Shown one piece after another: positions 33,693-42,032 of a DNA stretch of 64,000 nt. The notes under the pieces are model-generated. The model made no database searches and was not told where the DNA came from. It worked only from the letters and a program-made list of their open reading frames with translations. Made by a program: the position numbers and the translations under genes. The first letter of the stretch is position 1. Each line of letters starts with the position of its first letter. The stretch comes from Streptomyces sp. MUM 2J (GTDB taxonomy: Bacteria > Actinomycetota > Actinomycetes > Streptomycetales > Streptomycetaceae): assembly GCF_022414535.1 (NCBI RefSeq), contig NZ_JADWYM010000017.1, forward strand, positions 62,001 to 126,000, written 5' to 3'.

Positions 33693-35198
33693 GTGACCAT
33701 GGTGCAGTGGACCTCTGCGGTGGGCGCCTCGCAGCTCGCCCGGCTGCTCACGTCCCAGCAGGAGCGGCCCGCGGGCCCCGGCACGCGCCGCCCGCCCGCC
33801 TACCGCGCCCTCGCCGACGGTATCCGGCTGCTGGTGCTCGAAGGCCGCGTGCCCGTGGCCGCCCGGCTGCCCGCCGAACGCGAACTGGCGGTGGCCCTCT
33901 CCGTCAGCCGCACCACCGTGGCCGCCGCGTACGAGGCGCTGCGTTCGGAGGGCTTCCTGGAGTCCCGGCGCGGCGCCGGCAGCTGGACGGCCGTACCGGC
34001 GGGGAACCCGCTTCCGGCGCGCGGCCTGGAGCCGCTGCCCCCGGAGGCGCTGGGCTCGGTGATCGACCTGGGCTGCGCCGCGCTGCCCGCGCCCGAACCC
34101 TGGCTGACCCGTGCCGTGCAGGGCGCCCTGGAGGAACTCCCCCCGTACGCCCACACACACGGTGACTACCCGGCCGGCCTGCCGGCGTTGCGCGAGATGA
34201 TCGCCGAGCGCTACACCGCGCGCGGGATCCCCACCATGCCCGAGCAGATCATGGTCACCACCGGGGCGATGGGTGCCATCGATGCCATCTGCCACCTGTT
34301 CGGGGGGCGGGGGGAGCGGATCGCCGTGGAGTCCCCGTCGTACGCCAACATCCTCCAGCTCATGCGGGAGGCGGGGGCGCGACTGGTGCCCGTCGCGATG
34401 GCCGAGGGCCTTGCCGGATGGGAGCTGGACCGCTGGCGGCAGGTGCTGCGGGAGGCGGCACCGCGGATCGCGTACGTGGTCGCCGACTTCCACAACCCCA
34501 CCGGCGCCCTCGCCGACGAGGACCAGCGCCGGGGGCTGGTGGAGGCGGCCCGCTCGGCCGGGACCGTGCTGGTCGCCGACGAGACGATGAGCGAGCTGTG
34601 GCTCGACGAGGGTGTCTCCGTGCCGCGGCCCGTCTGCGGCTTCGACCCCGCCGGGTCGACGGTGATCACCGTCGGCTCCGCCAGCAAGGCCTTCTGGGCG
34701 GGCATGCGCATCGGCTGGGTGCGCGCCGCGCCCGACGTGATCCGCAGTCTGGTGTCCGCACGCGCCTACGCCGACCTGGGCACACCGGTGCTGGAGCAGT
34801 TGGGGGTGAACTGGCTCTTCAGCACCGGCGGCTGGGAACAGGCCGTGGAACTGCGGCGCGGCCAGGCCCGGGAGAACCGGGACGCTCTCGTCGCGGCGAT
34901 CCGGCGGGAGCTGCCGACATGGGAGTTCGAGGTGCCCGGCGGCGGCCTCACCCTGTGGGTGCGTGCCGGGGGACTGTCCGGCTCGCGCCTGGCGGAGGCC
35001 GGGGAGCGGGTGGGGGTCCGGGTCCCGTCCGGCCCTCGCTTCGGGGTGGACGGGGCCTTCGAGGGCTATGTGCGGCTGCCCTTCACCGTGGGGGGCGCGG
35101 TGGCGGAGGAGGCAGCGGTGCGCCTCGCCGCGGCGGCACGGCTGGTGGAGAGCGGGGGGACGGCGGGCACGGGGGCGCCGCGGACGTTCGTGGCGTGA
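33693..35198 (+). CDS. MocR-type (GntR HTH + aminotransferase-like) regulator
   Basis: A 501-aa PLP-binding transcription factor. An N-terminal GntR winged helix (about 30-110: YRALADGIRLLVLEGRVP, AARLPAERELAVALSVSRTTVAAAYEAL) is joined to a fold-type I aminotransferase domain. The latter has VTTGAMGAIDAICHLF, DFHNPTGALADEDQR and the PLP lysine in ITVGSASKAFWAGMRIGWVR. GTG at 33693 is preferred because GGGGAAGG is 7 bases upstream; ATG at 33699 is the alternative. It is divergent from the yczE-GDPD pair and probably controls it. Whether it is PdxR-like is unknown; no pdxST genes are nearby. Confidence 0.9.
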   Translation: MTMVQWTSAVGASQLARLLTSQQERPAGPGTRRPPAYRALADGIRLLVLEGRVPVAARLPAERELAVALSVSRTTVAAAYEALRSEGFLESRRGAGSWTAVPAGNPLPARGLEPLPPEALGSVIDLGCAALPAPEPWLTRAVQGALEELPPYAHTHGDYPAGLPALREMIAERYTARGIPTMPEQIMVTTGAMGAIDAICHLFGGRGERIAVESPSYANILQLMREAGARLVPVAMAEGLAGWELDRWRQVLREAAPRIAYVVADFHNPTGALADEDQRRGLVEAARSAGTVLVADETMSELWLDEGVSVPRPVCGFDPAGSTVITVGSASKAFWAGMRIGWVRAAPDVIRSLVSARAYADLGTPVLEQLGVNWLFSTGGWEQAVELRRGQARENRDALVAAIRRELPTWEFEVPGGGLTLWVRAGGLSGSRLAEAGERVGVRVPSGPRFGVDGAFEGYVRLPFTVGGAVAEEAAVRLAAAARLVESGGTAGTGAPRTFVA

Positions 35199-35213
35199 GC
35201 CGGGGCGCCGCGC

Positions 35214-35256
35214 GCAGGGGCCGCCGGGTGCGTGGGTTCCACCCGGCGGCCCCTGC
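35214..35256. terminator. Bidirectional terminator hairpin (MocR gene / sffA)
   Basis: Perfect 17-bp arms GCAGGGGCCGCCGGGTG / CACCCGGCGGCCCCTGC with a 9-base loop, in the 67-bp gap between convergent genes. Confidence 0.8.
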
Positions 35257-35265
35257 GGTCGGCTC

Positions 35266-36834
35266 CTACGTCGTCTCCGCGACGGCCGCCTCCGTGGGCG
35301 CCGGTACCGTCTCGCCGTCCGCCGGCGTCGTCAGCGGCGGCAGCAGCTCCAGTACCGCCTGCCGGTGCGCGTCGCTGGTCGCGTCGTCGTGGGGGTCCGG
35401 GGTGGCCGGGACCTGGAGCCGGTGCACGGGGCCGCCGCCCAGGCGGGCGTATCCGCGCCCCGGCGGCACCTGAGCGACGGGTGTGGTCTGCGGGCGTGCC
35501 CCCAGCACGGCCTCCAACTGCTCGCCCGTCGCCGGCCCGAGGACGACCCGTGCACGGGTGTGCTGCCGGATCGCGTCGCCGAGCGCGTCGGCGCTGTCGA
35601 ACTGTTCGGCCACGACGACGGTGACGCTCGCCGCCCGGCCGTGCCGCAGCGGCACCTGGAGCAGGGACTGCGGGTCCTTGCGGCCGTCGGAGGCGGCCAG
35701 GTGGGAGAAGGCGCTCGGGCGGTCCACGAGGATCCACAGCGGTCGCCGGGTGTCCTCCGGTGGGGGCTGGCCCTCCTGCCGGGCCCGGTTGGCGGCGATC
35801 AGCCGGCGCTCCGCCTCCGTGGCGGCCCATTCCAGGCTGGCCAGCGCCCCCGACAGCCCGCACTCGACGGCCAGGACGCCGTCCCGGCCGGTCAGGCAGG
35901 CGTACTCGCCGGTGCCGCCGCCCTCGACGACGAGGACGTCGCCGTACGGCAGGGCCTGGAGCGCGATGGAGCGCAGCAGGGTCGAGATGCCGCTGCCCGG
36001 CTGGCCCATGACCAGCAGGTGCGGCTCGGTGGAGCGGATGCCGGTGCGCCAGACCACCGGCGGGACGTCGCGCTGCTCCTCTCCGTAGCCGAGGGGGAGG
36101 GTGCGCTGCACCTGGAGCGGGTCGGTGAAGCCGAGGACCGTCTCGCCCGGCGCGGTGACGAACCGCTGGGCGGCGATGTCGGTGGGCAGCGGGGGCAGCA
36201 CCGTGACGGTGAGTTCGTTGCCCTCCTCGTCCCAGGCGAAGTGGTACTCCCGGCCGCGGCCCGCCTTCGCGGTGAGCAGCTGCTCGACGCGTGCGCGGGC
36301 CTCCGGCTCCCCGTCGGGGAAGTACGCGGGGTAGCGGATCAGCAGCTGGGCGACACGACCCGTCCCGTCGAACTCGTACGAGGGGAACGCCTTCTCCCAC
36401 TCGCCGCCGTGGCCGTACAGCGGGGCGGGGTCCTCGGCCGCGGAGAAGTAGGGGACGAGTGCCTCGTACAGCGACCTCAGGCGCTGCGTCTGGGACTCGT
36501 CGGGCCCCTCGGGGGCGGGCGGGGTGCGGTCCCGGCCCTGCCAGGCTGCCGCCGCCATCAGGGTGATGACGGCGAGCAGCGGTCCGTACGGCGCCAGTGC
36601 CACGACCAGGACCACCGACGCCACCAGGAACAGCAGCGGTCCGCGTCTGTCCTTGGGGGTCTCGGTCCACCTGCGCCGCCCGGCCGAGGCCAGCCGGCGC
36701 AGACCGCGGGTGATCGTGATCAGTGGATGGAGGACGTCGGTGGCGCTGTCGGCCGCCGTCCGGGCCAGCTCCCGGCTCCGGGCGATCTGCGTGCTGCCTG
36801 TGCTCAGGATGCGGGGGAGGGGGCGCCGGGCCAC
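35266..36834 (-). CDS. sffA: SffA-like membrane protein, FtsK/SpoIIIE-related, with degenerate Walker A
   Basis: A 522-aa protein. Two hydrophobic helices (about 65-100, LLFLVASVVLVVALAPYGPL and LAVITLMAAAAW) anchor it. The C-terminal part (about 265-490) is an FtsK/SpoIIIE-like ATPase domain. S. coelicolor SffA (SCO1416) is targeted to sporulation septa by SmeA (Ausmees et al. 2007, from memory), and smeA lies just upstream here. The P-loop reads LLVMGQPGSGISTLLRSIAL: the nucleotide-binding Lys is replaced by Ile. Walker B-like strands VLVVEGGG and PLWILVDRPSAF are present, but catalytic acids are unclear. ATPase activity is therefore doubtful. The ATG is 40 bases after smeA. Confidence 0.82.
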   Translation of the reverse strand: MARRPLPRILSTGSTQIARSRELARTAADSATDVLHPLITITRGLRRLASAGRRRWTETPKDRRGPLLFLVASVVLVVALAPYGPLLAVITLMAAAAWQGRDRTPPAPEGPDESQTQRLRSLYEALVPYFSAAEDPAPLYGHGGEWEKAFPSYEFDGTGRVAQLLIRYPAYFPDGEPEARARVEQLLTAKAGRGREYHFAWDEEGNELTVTVLPPLPTDIAAQRFVTAPGETVLGFTDPLQVQRTLPLGYGEEQRDVPPVVWRTGIRSTEPHLLVMGQPGSGISTLLRSIALQALPYGDVLVVEGGGTGEYACLTGRDGVLAVECGLSGALASLEWAATEAERRLIAANRARQEGQPPPEDTRRPLWILVDRPSAFSHLAASDGRKDPQSLLQVPLRHGRAASVTVVVAEQFDSADALGDAIRQHTRARVVLGPATGEQLEAVLGARPQTTPVAQVPPGRGYARLGGGPVHRLQVPATPDPHDDATSDAHRQAVLELLPPLTTPADGETVPAPTEAAVAETT

Positions 36835-36874
36835 TGCAGTCTCCTCACGGTGCGTACGGACGAAGGGGGCGGCG

Positions 36875-37069
36875 TCAGAACTTGATGCCGCCGAGAAGGC
36901 TGGCCAGGCTCTCGCCGCCGGCCTTGATGCTGGGCGCGATGGCCGTGCTGGCGAGGTAGAAGCCGAACAGGGCCGAGATCAGGGCGTGCGACGCCTTGAG
37001 CCCGTCCTTGCGGAAGAAGATGAACACGACGATGCCGAGCAGGACGACGCCTGAGATGGACAGGATCAT
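36875..37069 (-). CDS. smeA: SmeA-like small sporulation membrane protein
   Basis: A 64-aa protein with two hydrophobic segments: ILSISGVVLLGIVVFIFF and ASHALISALFGFYLASTAIA, separated by a charged RKDGLK turn. Size, order and position before sffA match S. coelicolor SmeA (SCO1415). SmeA localises to sporulation septa and recruits SffA (published work, recalled). AGGAGA lies 7 bases before the ATG. The upstream region is unusually AT-rich for this genome. A developmental promoter is expected there, but I could not fit a WhiG consensus with confidence. Confidence 0.85.
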   Translation of the reverse strand: MILSISGVVLLGIVVFIFFRKDGLKASHALISALFGFYLASTAIAPSIKAGGESLASLLGGIKF

Positions 37070-37157
37070 TGGGGCTCTCCTGGTGTTCGGTGGGGACAGT
37101 CACCATGAGTACTTCCAGGATCACAGCATGTATCCATACGATAAAAGGTGCAAACGG

Positions 37158-37183
37158 GGGAATTTCTTGTCTTTTCCCTCGTT
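37158..37183 (+). promoter_or_regulatory. Weak SigR-like promoter candidate for the ankyrin gene
   Basis: GGGAAT and GTT on the plus strand with 17 bp between them, one base short of the SigR optimum. It points to the ankyrin gene at 37332, in the AT-rich divergent region shared with smeA. Confidence 0.25.
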
Positions 37184-37331
37184 CGGTGGAGGCTCGGTTG
37201 GGCCGCCTGAGCAGCGAAGTTGCGTCGAACGGGTCCCGTGGTGATCTTTGCCGCGGACGGGTCCGGCCATGTGCCCGCGGAGCCAGTACCCTGGCGATTC
37301 ACCTGAACGGCGGCACATGAGAGGTAGCCCG

Positions 37332-37724
37332 ATGAGCGAAGCCCCCGACCCCGAGGTCGTGGAGCTGGCGACCAAGATCTTCGATCTGGCCCGGCAGGGG
37401 CGGACCGAGGCCCTGATGGCGTACGTCGACGCGGGCGTTCCGGCCGACCTCACCAACGACCGGGGCGACTCCCTGGTCATGCTCGCCGCCTACCACGGCC
37501 ATGCGGACGCCGTCCGCGCGCTGCTGGTCCGCGGCGCCGCGGCCGACCGGGCCAACGACCGAGGTCAGACGCCGCTCGCGGGCGCCGTGTTCAAAGGCGA
37601 GGCAGAGGTGATCAAGGCCCTGCTGGAGGGCGGGGCCGACCCCCGGGCGGGGACACCCTCGGCCGTCGACACGGCGCGCATGTTCGCCAAGGCGGACCTG
37701 CTCGAACTGTTCGGCGCCGACTGA
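37332..37724 (+). CDS. Ankyrin repeat protein
   Basis: A 130-aa cytosolic protein with about three ankyrin repeats: ALMAYVDAGVPADLTNDRGDS, LVMLAAYHGHADAVRALLVRGAAAD, TPLAGAVFKGEAEVIKALLEGGADPR (each a helix-turn-helix with the TPL/GAD-type hairpins). A short helix ending LLELFGAD closes it. Likely a small protein-binding module. GAGAGGT lies 7 bases before the ATG. Stand-alone gene, divergent from smeA-sffA. Confidence 0.9.
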   Translation: MSEAPDPEVVELATKIFDLARQGRTEALMAYVDAGVPADLTNDRGDSLVMLAAYHGHADAVRALLVRGAAADRANDRGQTPLAGAVFKGEAEVIKALLEGGADPRAGTPSAVDTARMFAKADLLELFGAD

Positions 37725-38049
37725 CACGACCGTGCTGCGGCGACGCAGCGCGCGCGATCCGACCAGGCAGGACGGCAGGACGGGGGGAGGCGGAACGGGG
37801 CCGCCGGAAATTTCGGTCGCGGTAGGCGGAACCACCGAGTCATCATGACGTCGTGATTCACGGACACGATGGCTGGGCAGGTGTTGCCGCACCGCGTGGA
37901 CCGTGATCGGTCCGCATGGGCCACCGACGAGAGGCAGAGGAAGATGGTCTACAGCAAGCAAGAGACGGCGGGCGCTCCGACGTGTTGTCGCGCGACCAGG
38001 TAGTGCGTGTTCTCCGGTTGCGTCGACGCTTGATGTGAGGCTGTTTCCC
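37725..38049 (+). other. 325-bp region between the ankyrin and HEAT-repeat genes
   Basis: It begins with a small hairpin, GCTGCG-GCGA-CGCAGC (37734-37749), possibly the ankyrin gene terminator. It then carries the 19-codon leader peptide (37944-38003) ahead of the HEAT-repeat gene. Promoter elements were not resolved; TCATCATGACGTCGTGAT near 37840 is a partly symmetric, AT-richer patch. Confidence 0.45.
37944..38003 (+). CDS. Putative 19-aa leader peptide (MVYSKQETAGAPTCCRATR)
   Basis: A 19-codon frame with ATG at 37944 and TAG at 38001. It has a good ribosome binding site: GAGAGG 8 bases and AGAGG 3 bases upstream. The stop lies 46 bases before the HEAT-repeat gene start. The product is not low-complexity and ends with a Cys-Cys-Arg cluster. 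Such short, well-translated frames upstream of a gene suggest attenuation or a conserved small peptide. Paired Cys near the end recall Cys-responsive leader peptides of actinobacteria, but no sulfur gene is downstream. Confidence 0.55.
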   Translation: MVYSKQETAGAPTCCRATR

Positions 38050-39468
38050 ATGTTCGATCCGGTCATAGCGCCCAGCGGCACCCTGCTCGGCCTCCTCCAG
38101 AGGGGACGCGGCGACGGGACGCTCCACGCGCTCACCGCCCCCCGTGCCGAGGCCCTCGCGGCCCTCAACCACTGCGTGCTGCGCGATCCCCGCCACGACT
38201 GGCAGGTGGAGAACCGCTCCCTGTACTACGCCCGGCTCTTCCTCGACCTGAGCGGCGAGCTGGACGAGATCGAGGCGCACCTCTTCGACGTCGAGGACGT
38301 GTTCGACACCGACGAGTCACGCACCGGCCTCGCCCTGGCCGTGCTCGGGCACCTCGCCTCCTACGGCAGGAGGGACGCCCTCGACCTGCTGCGCAGGTAC
38401 GCCGCCTCCGGATCCAACTGGGCGTGGGCCCTGGACGAGCTGGCCCTGCGCGACGACGACTCGGGACTGCGCGCTTTGGCCGTGCCCGTCCTGACCCGCT
38501 TCGCCACCGACGCCGAGGGCGAGGCCGAGCTGGCCGCCGCCGTCCGCGACGCCTTCGAGCCGCGGCCGTGGCGTCTGTGGGCCGAGGACCCGCGCGAGGA
38601 CGTCTCCGCCCGTGTGCGCGCCGCCCACGAGGCCGGCTGTTTCGACCGGTGGCAGCGGCAGATGCGGCCCACCGGCCCGCGCCCGGGATGGAGCGTGAGC
38701 GCCGTCTTCGACTGGGCCCAGCAGGGCCTCGAACGCGGCGCCGCGCTGCACGTGCCCGCCGCCCGCTGTCTGGGCGCGGTCGCCGGCCCCGAGGACCGTC
38801 CCGAGATCCTCCGGGCGGCCAGGGACGGCGTCGACGGCGCCCGCAGCACCGCGCTGCGCTACCTCGCCGACGGCGACGACCCCGAGGCGCTGGACCTGAT
38901 CGAGGGCGCCGCCGCCGACGGGTCGGCCGCCGTCGTGGACGCCGCCGTCGACGCCTTCGAACGCATGCGCAGCGCCGCCGCCGTGGACCGGGCCCGTGCC
39001 TGGGCCGGCAGGCCCGACCTGCTCGGCGCCGCCGCCGGCCGCGTGCTCGCCTGCCGCGGCGGAAGCCAGGACCGCGACCTCGTCCTCGCCGCCCTGCGCG
39101 AGGCGGTGCGCGGTGAGGGCTGCGACGCACCGACCCTGTGGACCCTCGTCGACGGTGCCGGACGCCTGGGCATCGCCTGCGCCGCGCCCGTGCTGCGGCA
39201 CGTCTACCGCGAGACCGCCTCCTCCCATCTGCGCGGCCGCTGCGCCGGCGCCCTCGCCGCCACCGACCCCTCCTTCCCGACCGGATTCGCCGTCGAGTGC
39301 CTGTGGGACTGCGAGGAGTCCACCCGCGAACTCGCCGCACGGCACGCCGAGACCGGCGACGCCCGTGTCGTGGAGCGGCTGCGCCGCCTCGCAGCCGACC
39401 CCGCCGAGGAGGCCGAGGTACAGACGGCCGTACGCAGCCGGATCGGTCCGGACCCGGCCGCCATGTGA
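38050..39468 (+). CDS. HEAT/PBS-lyase-like repeat protein
   Basis: A 472-aa all-helical protein of degenerate HEAT repeats: FLDLSGELDEIEAHLFDVED, ALAVLGHLASYGRRDALDLL, RAARDGVDGARSTALRYLADGDDPEALDLI, RVLACRGGSQDRDLVLAAL, ELAARHAETGDARVVERLRRLA (given as separate segments). No catalytic motif or signal peptide. Usually a protein-interaction scaffold. ATG at 38050 has GTGAGG 8 bases upstream; GTG at 38035 is an in-frame alternative. It is preceded by a putative leader peptide. I do not know a function. Confidence 0.83.
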   Translation: MFDPVIAPSGTLLGLLQRGRGDGTLHALTAPRAEALAALNHCVLRDPRHDWQVENRSLYYARLFLDLSGELDEIEAHLFDVEDVFDTDESRTGLALAVLGHLASYGRRDALDLLRRYAASGSNWAWALDELALRDDDSGLRALAVPVLTRFATDAEGEAELAAAVRDAFEPRPWRLWAEDPREDVSARVRAAHEAGCFDRWQRQMRPTGPRPGWSVSAVFDWAQQGLERGAALHVPAARCLGAVAGPEDRPEILRAARDGVDGARSTALRYLADGDDPEALDLIEGAAADGSAAVVDAAVDAFERMRSAAAVDRARAWAGRPDLLGAAAGRVLACRGGSQDRDLVLAALREAVRGEGCDAPTLWTLVDGAGRLGIACAAPVLRHVYRETASSHLRGRCAGALAATDPSFPTGFAVECLWDCEESTRELAARHAETGDARVVERLRRLAADPAEEAEVQTAVRSRIGPDPAAM

Positions 39469-39660
39469 TCCGGGACCCGAGCGCCGGGCGTCCGCCGGAC
39501 GCCTGCGCGCCCGCCGGGTGAACCCGCGGTGACCGGCGGGACGTGCACGCGTGGACACGGTCCGACGTGCCCGGGTGCGCAGTGCAACGCTCATGGGACG
39601 TTCCTCGTCCGGAAAGATCCACTTTGACGCGGCCACGTCCGGCGCGGCGACAACACCCGT

Positions 39661-40788
39661 ATGCGTGTCGTCATCGTGACCGAATCCTTTCCCCCCGATG
39701 TGAACGGCGTGGCCCACTGCGCGCTCCAGACCGCCCGGCATCTGGCAGACCGCGGCCACCTTCCGCTCGTCGTCGCGCCGGCCCCCGCGCCCGGGAACAA
39801 GACCGACGCCACCGGGCCGTGCCCCGTCGTCCACGTGCCCTCCCTGCCGCTGCCCGGCTACCCCCAGGTCCGCGTCGCCCTGCCCAGCCGGCGCCTGGCG
39901 GCGGCACTGATCGGGCACCGTGCCGACGTCGTCCACCTGGCGAGCCCGTTCGTCCTCGGCGTCCGCGGCATGGCGGCCGCCGCCCGGCTCGGTGTCCCCG
40001 CCGTCGCCGTCTACCAGACCGACCTGGCCGGATACGCCCGCACCTACATGGGCGCCGGCGAGGCCGCGGCCTGGCGACGCATACGCTCCGTCCACGCCGC
40101 CGCCGACCTGACGCTCGCCCCGTCCAGCGCCGCCCGCGACGACCTGGAGGCACACGGGGTGCCGCGGGTCAGGCTCTGGCCGCGCGGCGTGGACACCGTC
40201 CGTTTCCGCCCCGACCGCCGCGACGAGGCACTGCGCCGCGCGCTGGCGCCCGGGGGCGAACTGCTCGTCGGCTACGTCGGGCGCCTCGCCCCCGAGAAGC
40301 ACGTCGAACTGCTCGCCGGCGCCTGCGCCCTGCCCGGCGTGCGGGTCGTGGTCGTCGGGGACGGGCCCAGCCGCCCCGGCCTCGAGCAGGCGCTGCCCGG
40401 CGCCGTCTTCCTCGGCCGTCGCACCGGCGACGACCTCGCGCGGATCTTCGCCTCCCTCGACGTCTTCGCCCACACCGGTCCCTTCGAGACCTTCTGCCAG
40501 ACCGTGCAGGAGGCCATGGCCAGCGGAGTGCCCGTCGTCGCGCCCGCCGCAGGCGGCCCGCTCGACCTGGTCGCCCACGGCCGTACCGGGCTGCTGGTGC
40601 CCCCGCACGACGCCGCCGCCGTCCGTGACGCCGTCGCCCGGCTGGCCGCCGGACCGGAGCTGCGGGCCGCCTACGGCACGGCCGCGCGCGCCATGGTCGA
40701 GGGGCGTACCTGGGCCGCCGTCGGCGACCGTCTCATCGGCCACTACGCGGACGTCCTGGCCGCCCGGCAGCCGGTGGTGGCGGCCTGA
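39661..40788 (+). CDS. GT4-type glycosyltransferase (first of pair)
   Basis: A 375-aa GT-B fold glycosyltransferase resembling PimB/MgtA mannosyltransferases: MRVVIVTESFPPDVNGVAHC, YQTDLAGYARTYMG, LWPRGVDTVRFRPDRRD, LLVGYVGRLAPEKHVELLAGA and the donor-site motif FETFCQTVQEAMASGVPVVAPA (EX7E). Cytosolic face of the membrane, GDP-mannose or UDP-sugar donor. No Shine-Dalgarno before the ATG; possibly leaderless (GACAAC 8 bases upstream). It overlaps the next GT gene by 1 base (TGATG). Confidence 0.9.
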   Translation: MRVVIVTESFPPDVNGVAHCALQTARHLADRGHLPLVVAPAPAPGNKTDATGPCPVVHVPSLPLPGYPQVRVALPSRRLAAALIGHRADVVHLASPFVLGVRGMAAAARLGVPAVAVYQTDLAGYARTYMGAGEAAAWRRIRSVHAAADLTLAPSSAARDDLEAHGVPRVRLWPRGVDTVRFRPDRRDEALRRALAPGGELLVGYVGRLAPEKHVELLAGACALPGVRVVVVGDGPSRPGLEQALPGAVFLGRRTGDDLARIFASLDVFAHTGPFETFCQTVQEAMASGVPVVAPAAGGPLDLVAHGRTGLLVPPHDAAAVRDAVARLAAGPELRAAYGTAARAMVEGRTWAAVGDRLIGHYADVLAARQPVVAA

Positions 40789-42032
40789 TGTCCCTGAGGA
40801 TCGTGCGGCTCGCCAACTTCGTCGCCCCCGCCTCCGGCGGACTGCGCACTGCCCTGCGGGAACTCGGCAGGGGCTATCGGGACGCGGGCCACGAGCCCGT
40901 CCTGATCGTGCCCGGAGAGCACCCGGACGACCGTGACACCGACCAGGGCCGCGTGATCACGCTGCCCGGACCGCTGCTGCCGGGCACCGGCGGCTACCGG
41001 GTCCTCGTCGACCGGAGGCGGGTGGCCCGGCTGCTGGAGGAGCTGGCGCCCGACCGCCTGGAGGTCTGCGACCGCACCACCCTGCGGTGGACCGGCAGGT
41101 GGGCGCGGCGGGCCCGAGTGCCGGCCGTGATGGTCTCCCACGAGACCGCTGACGGAGTGCTGCGCACCTGGGGACTGCCCGAGCCGGCCGCCCGGCGCGC
41201 CGCCGACGCCCTCAACATCCGCACGGCGCACACCTACGCGCGCGTGGTGTGCACCACCGAGTTCGCCGAACGGGAGTTCGTGCGCATCGGCGCCCGCAAC
41301 GTCGTACGGGCTCCCCTCGGCGTCGACCTGGACGAACGGCATCCGGTGCTGCGCGACCCGGTGCTGCGCGCCCGCCACGCGTGCGCGGACGAGGTCCTGC
41401 TGGCCCTGTGCTCCCGGCTGTCGGTGGAGAAGCGGCCCGGCACCGCACTCGACGCGCTGGCCGAGCTGCGGCGCCGCGGAGTGCCGGCCGTGCTGGCGGT
41501 GGCCGGGGACGGGCCGCTGCGGGCCCGGCTGGAGCAGCGGGCGCGGGAGCGTGCCCTGCCGGTCGTCTTCCTCGGCCACGTCGCCGACCGCGCCCTGCTC
41601 GGTGCGCTCCAGGCGTCCGCCGATGTGTGCCTGGCGCCCGGCCCGGCCGAGACGTTCGGGCTGGCGGCGCTGGAGGCGATGGCGTGCGGTACGGCGGTGG
41701 CGGTCAGCGCCTCCTCCGCGTTGCCGGAGGTCGTCGGCTCCGCCGGGGTGGCTGCCGCCGACGACGGCGCGTCGTTCGCTGACGCCGTGCAGACGCTGCT
41801 CGGGCGTCCCGAGCGCGAGCGGCGGGAGGCGGCACGCGCGCGTGCCGAGTGCTTCGGCTGGGGTGCTGCCGTCGAGGCGTTCCTCGCCGCGCACGACGCT
41901 CCCGTGGCGCGGCGCGCGGTCCGTGCCGCAGGCCCCGTGGAGGCCGCGGGGCCTGCCCGTCCGGCCGGTGCCGCCGATCCCGCCCCCGTGGCCGGTCCGG
42001 CCGGTCGGGCCGATCCGGGGGGTGTCGGATGA
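40788..42032 (+). CDS. GT4-type glycosyltransferase (second of pair)
   Basis: A 414-aa GT-B glycosyltransferase. N-terminal MSLRIVRLANFVAPASGGLRT (read in two parts), GYRDAGHEPVLIVPG, then APLGVDLDERHP, LLALCSRLSVEKRPGTALDAL and the donor motif AETFGLAALEAMACGTAVAVS (EX7E). A low-complexity Ala/Pro/Gly tail of about 35 residues follows. With the first GT it probably builds a mannoside on a lipid or polymer. ATG overlaps the upstream TGA; the 3-prime end overlaps the SGNH gene by 4 bases. Confidence 0.9.
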   Translation: MSLRIVRLANFVAPASGGLRTALRELGRGYRDAGHEPVLIVPGEHPDDRDTDQGRVITLPGPLLPGTGGYRVLVDRRRVARLLEELAPDRLEVCDRTTLRWTGRWARRARVPAVMVSHETADGVLRTWGLPEPAARRAADALNIRTAHTYARVVCTTEFAEREFVRIGARNVVRAPLGVDLDERHPVLRDPVLRARHACADEVLLALCSRLSVEKRPGTALDALAELRRRGVPAVLAVAGDGPLRARLEQRARERALPVVFLGHVADRALLGALQASADVCLAPGPAETFGLAALEAMACGTAVAVSASSALPEVVGSAGVAAADDGASFADAVQTLLGRPERERREAARARAECFGWGAAVEAFLAAHDAPVARRAVRAAGPVEAAGPARPAGAADPAPVAGPAGRADPGGVG

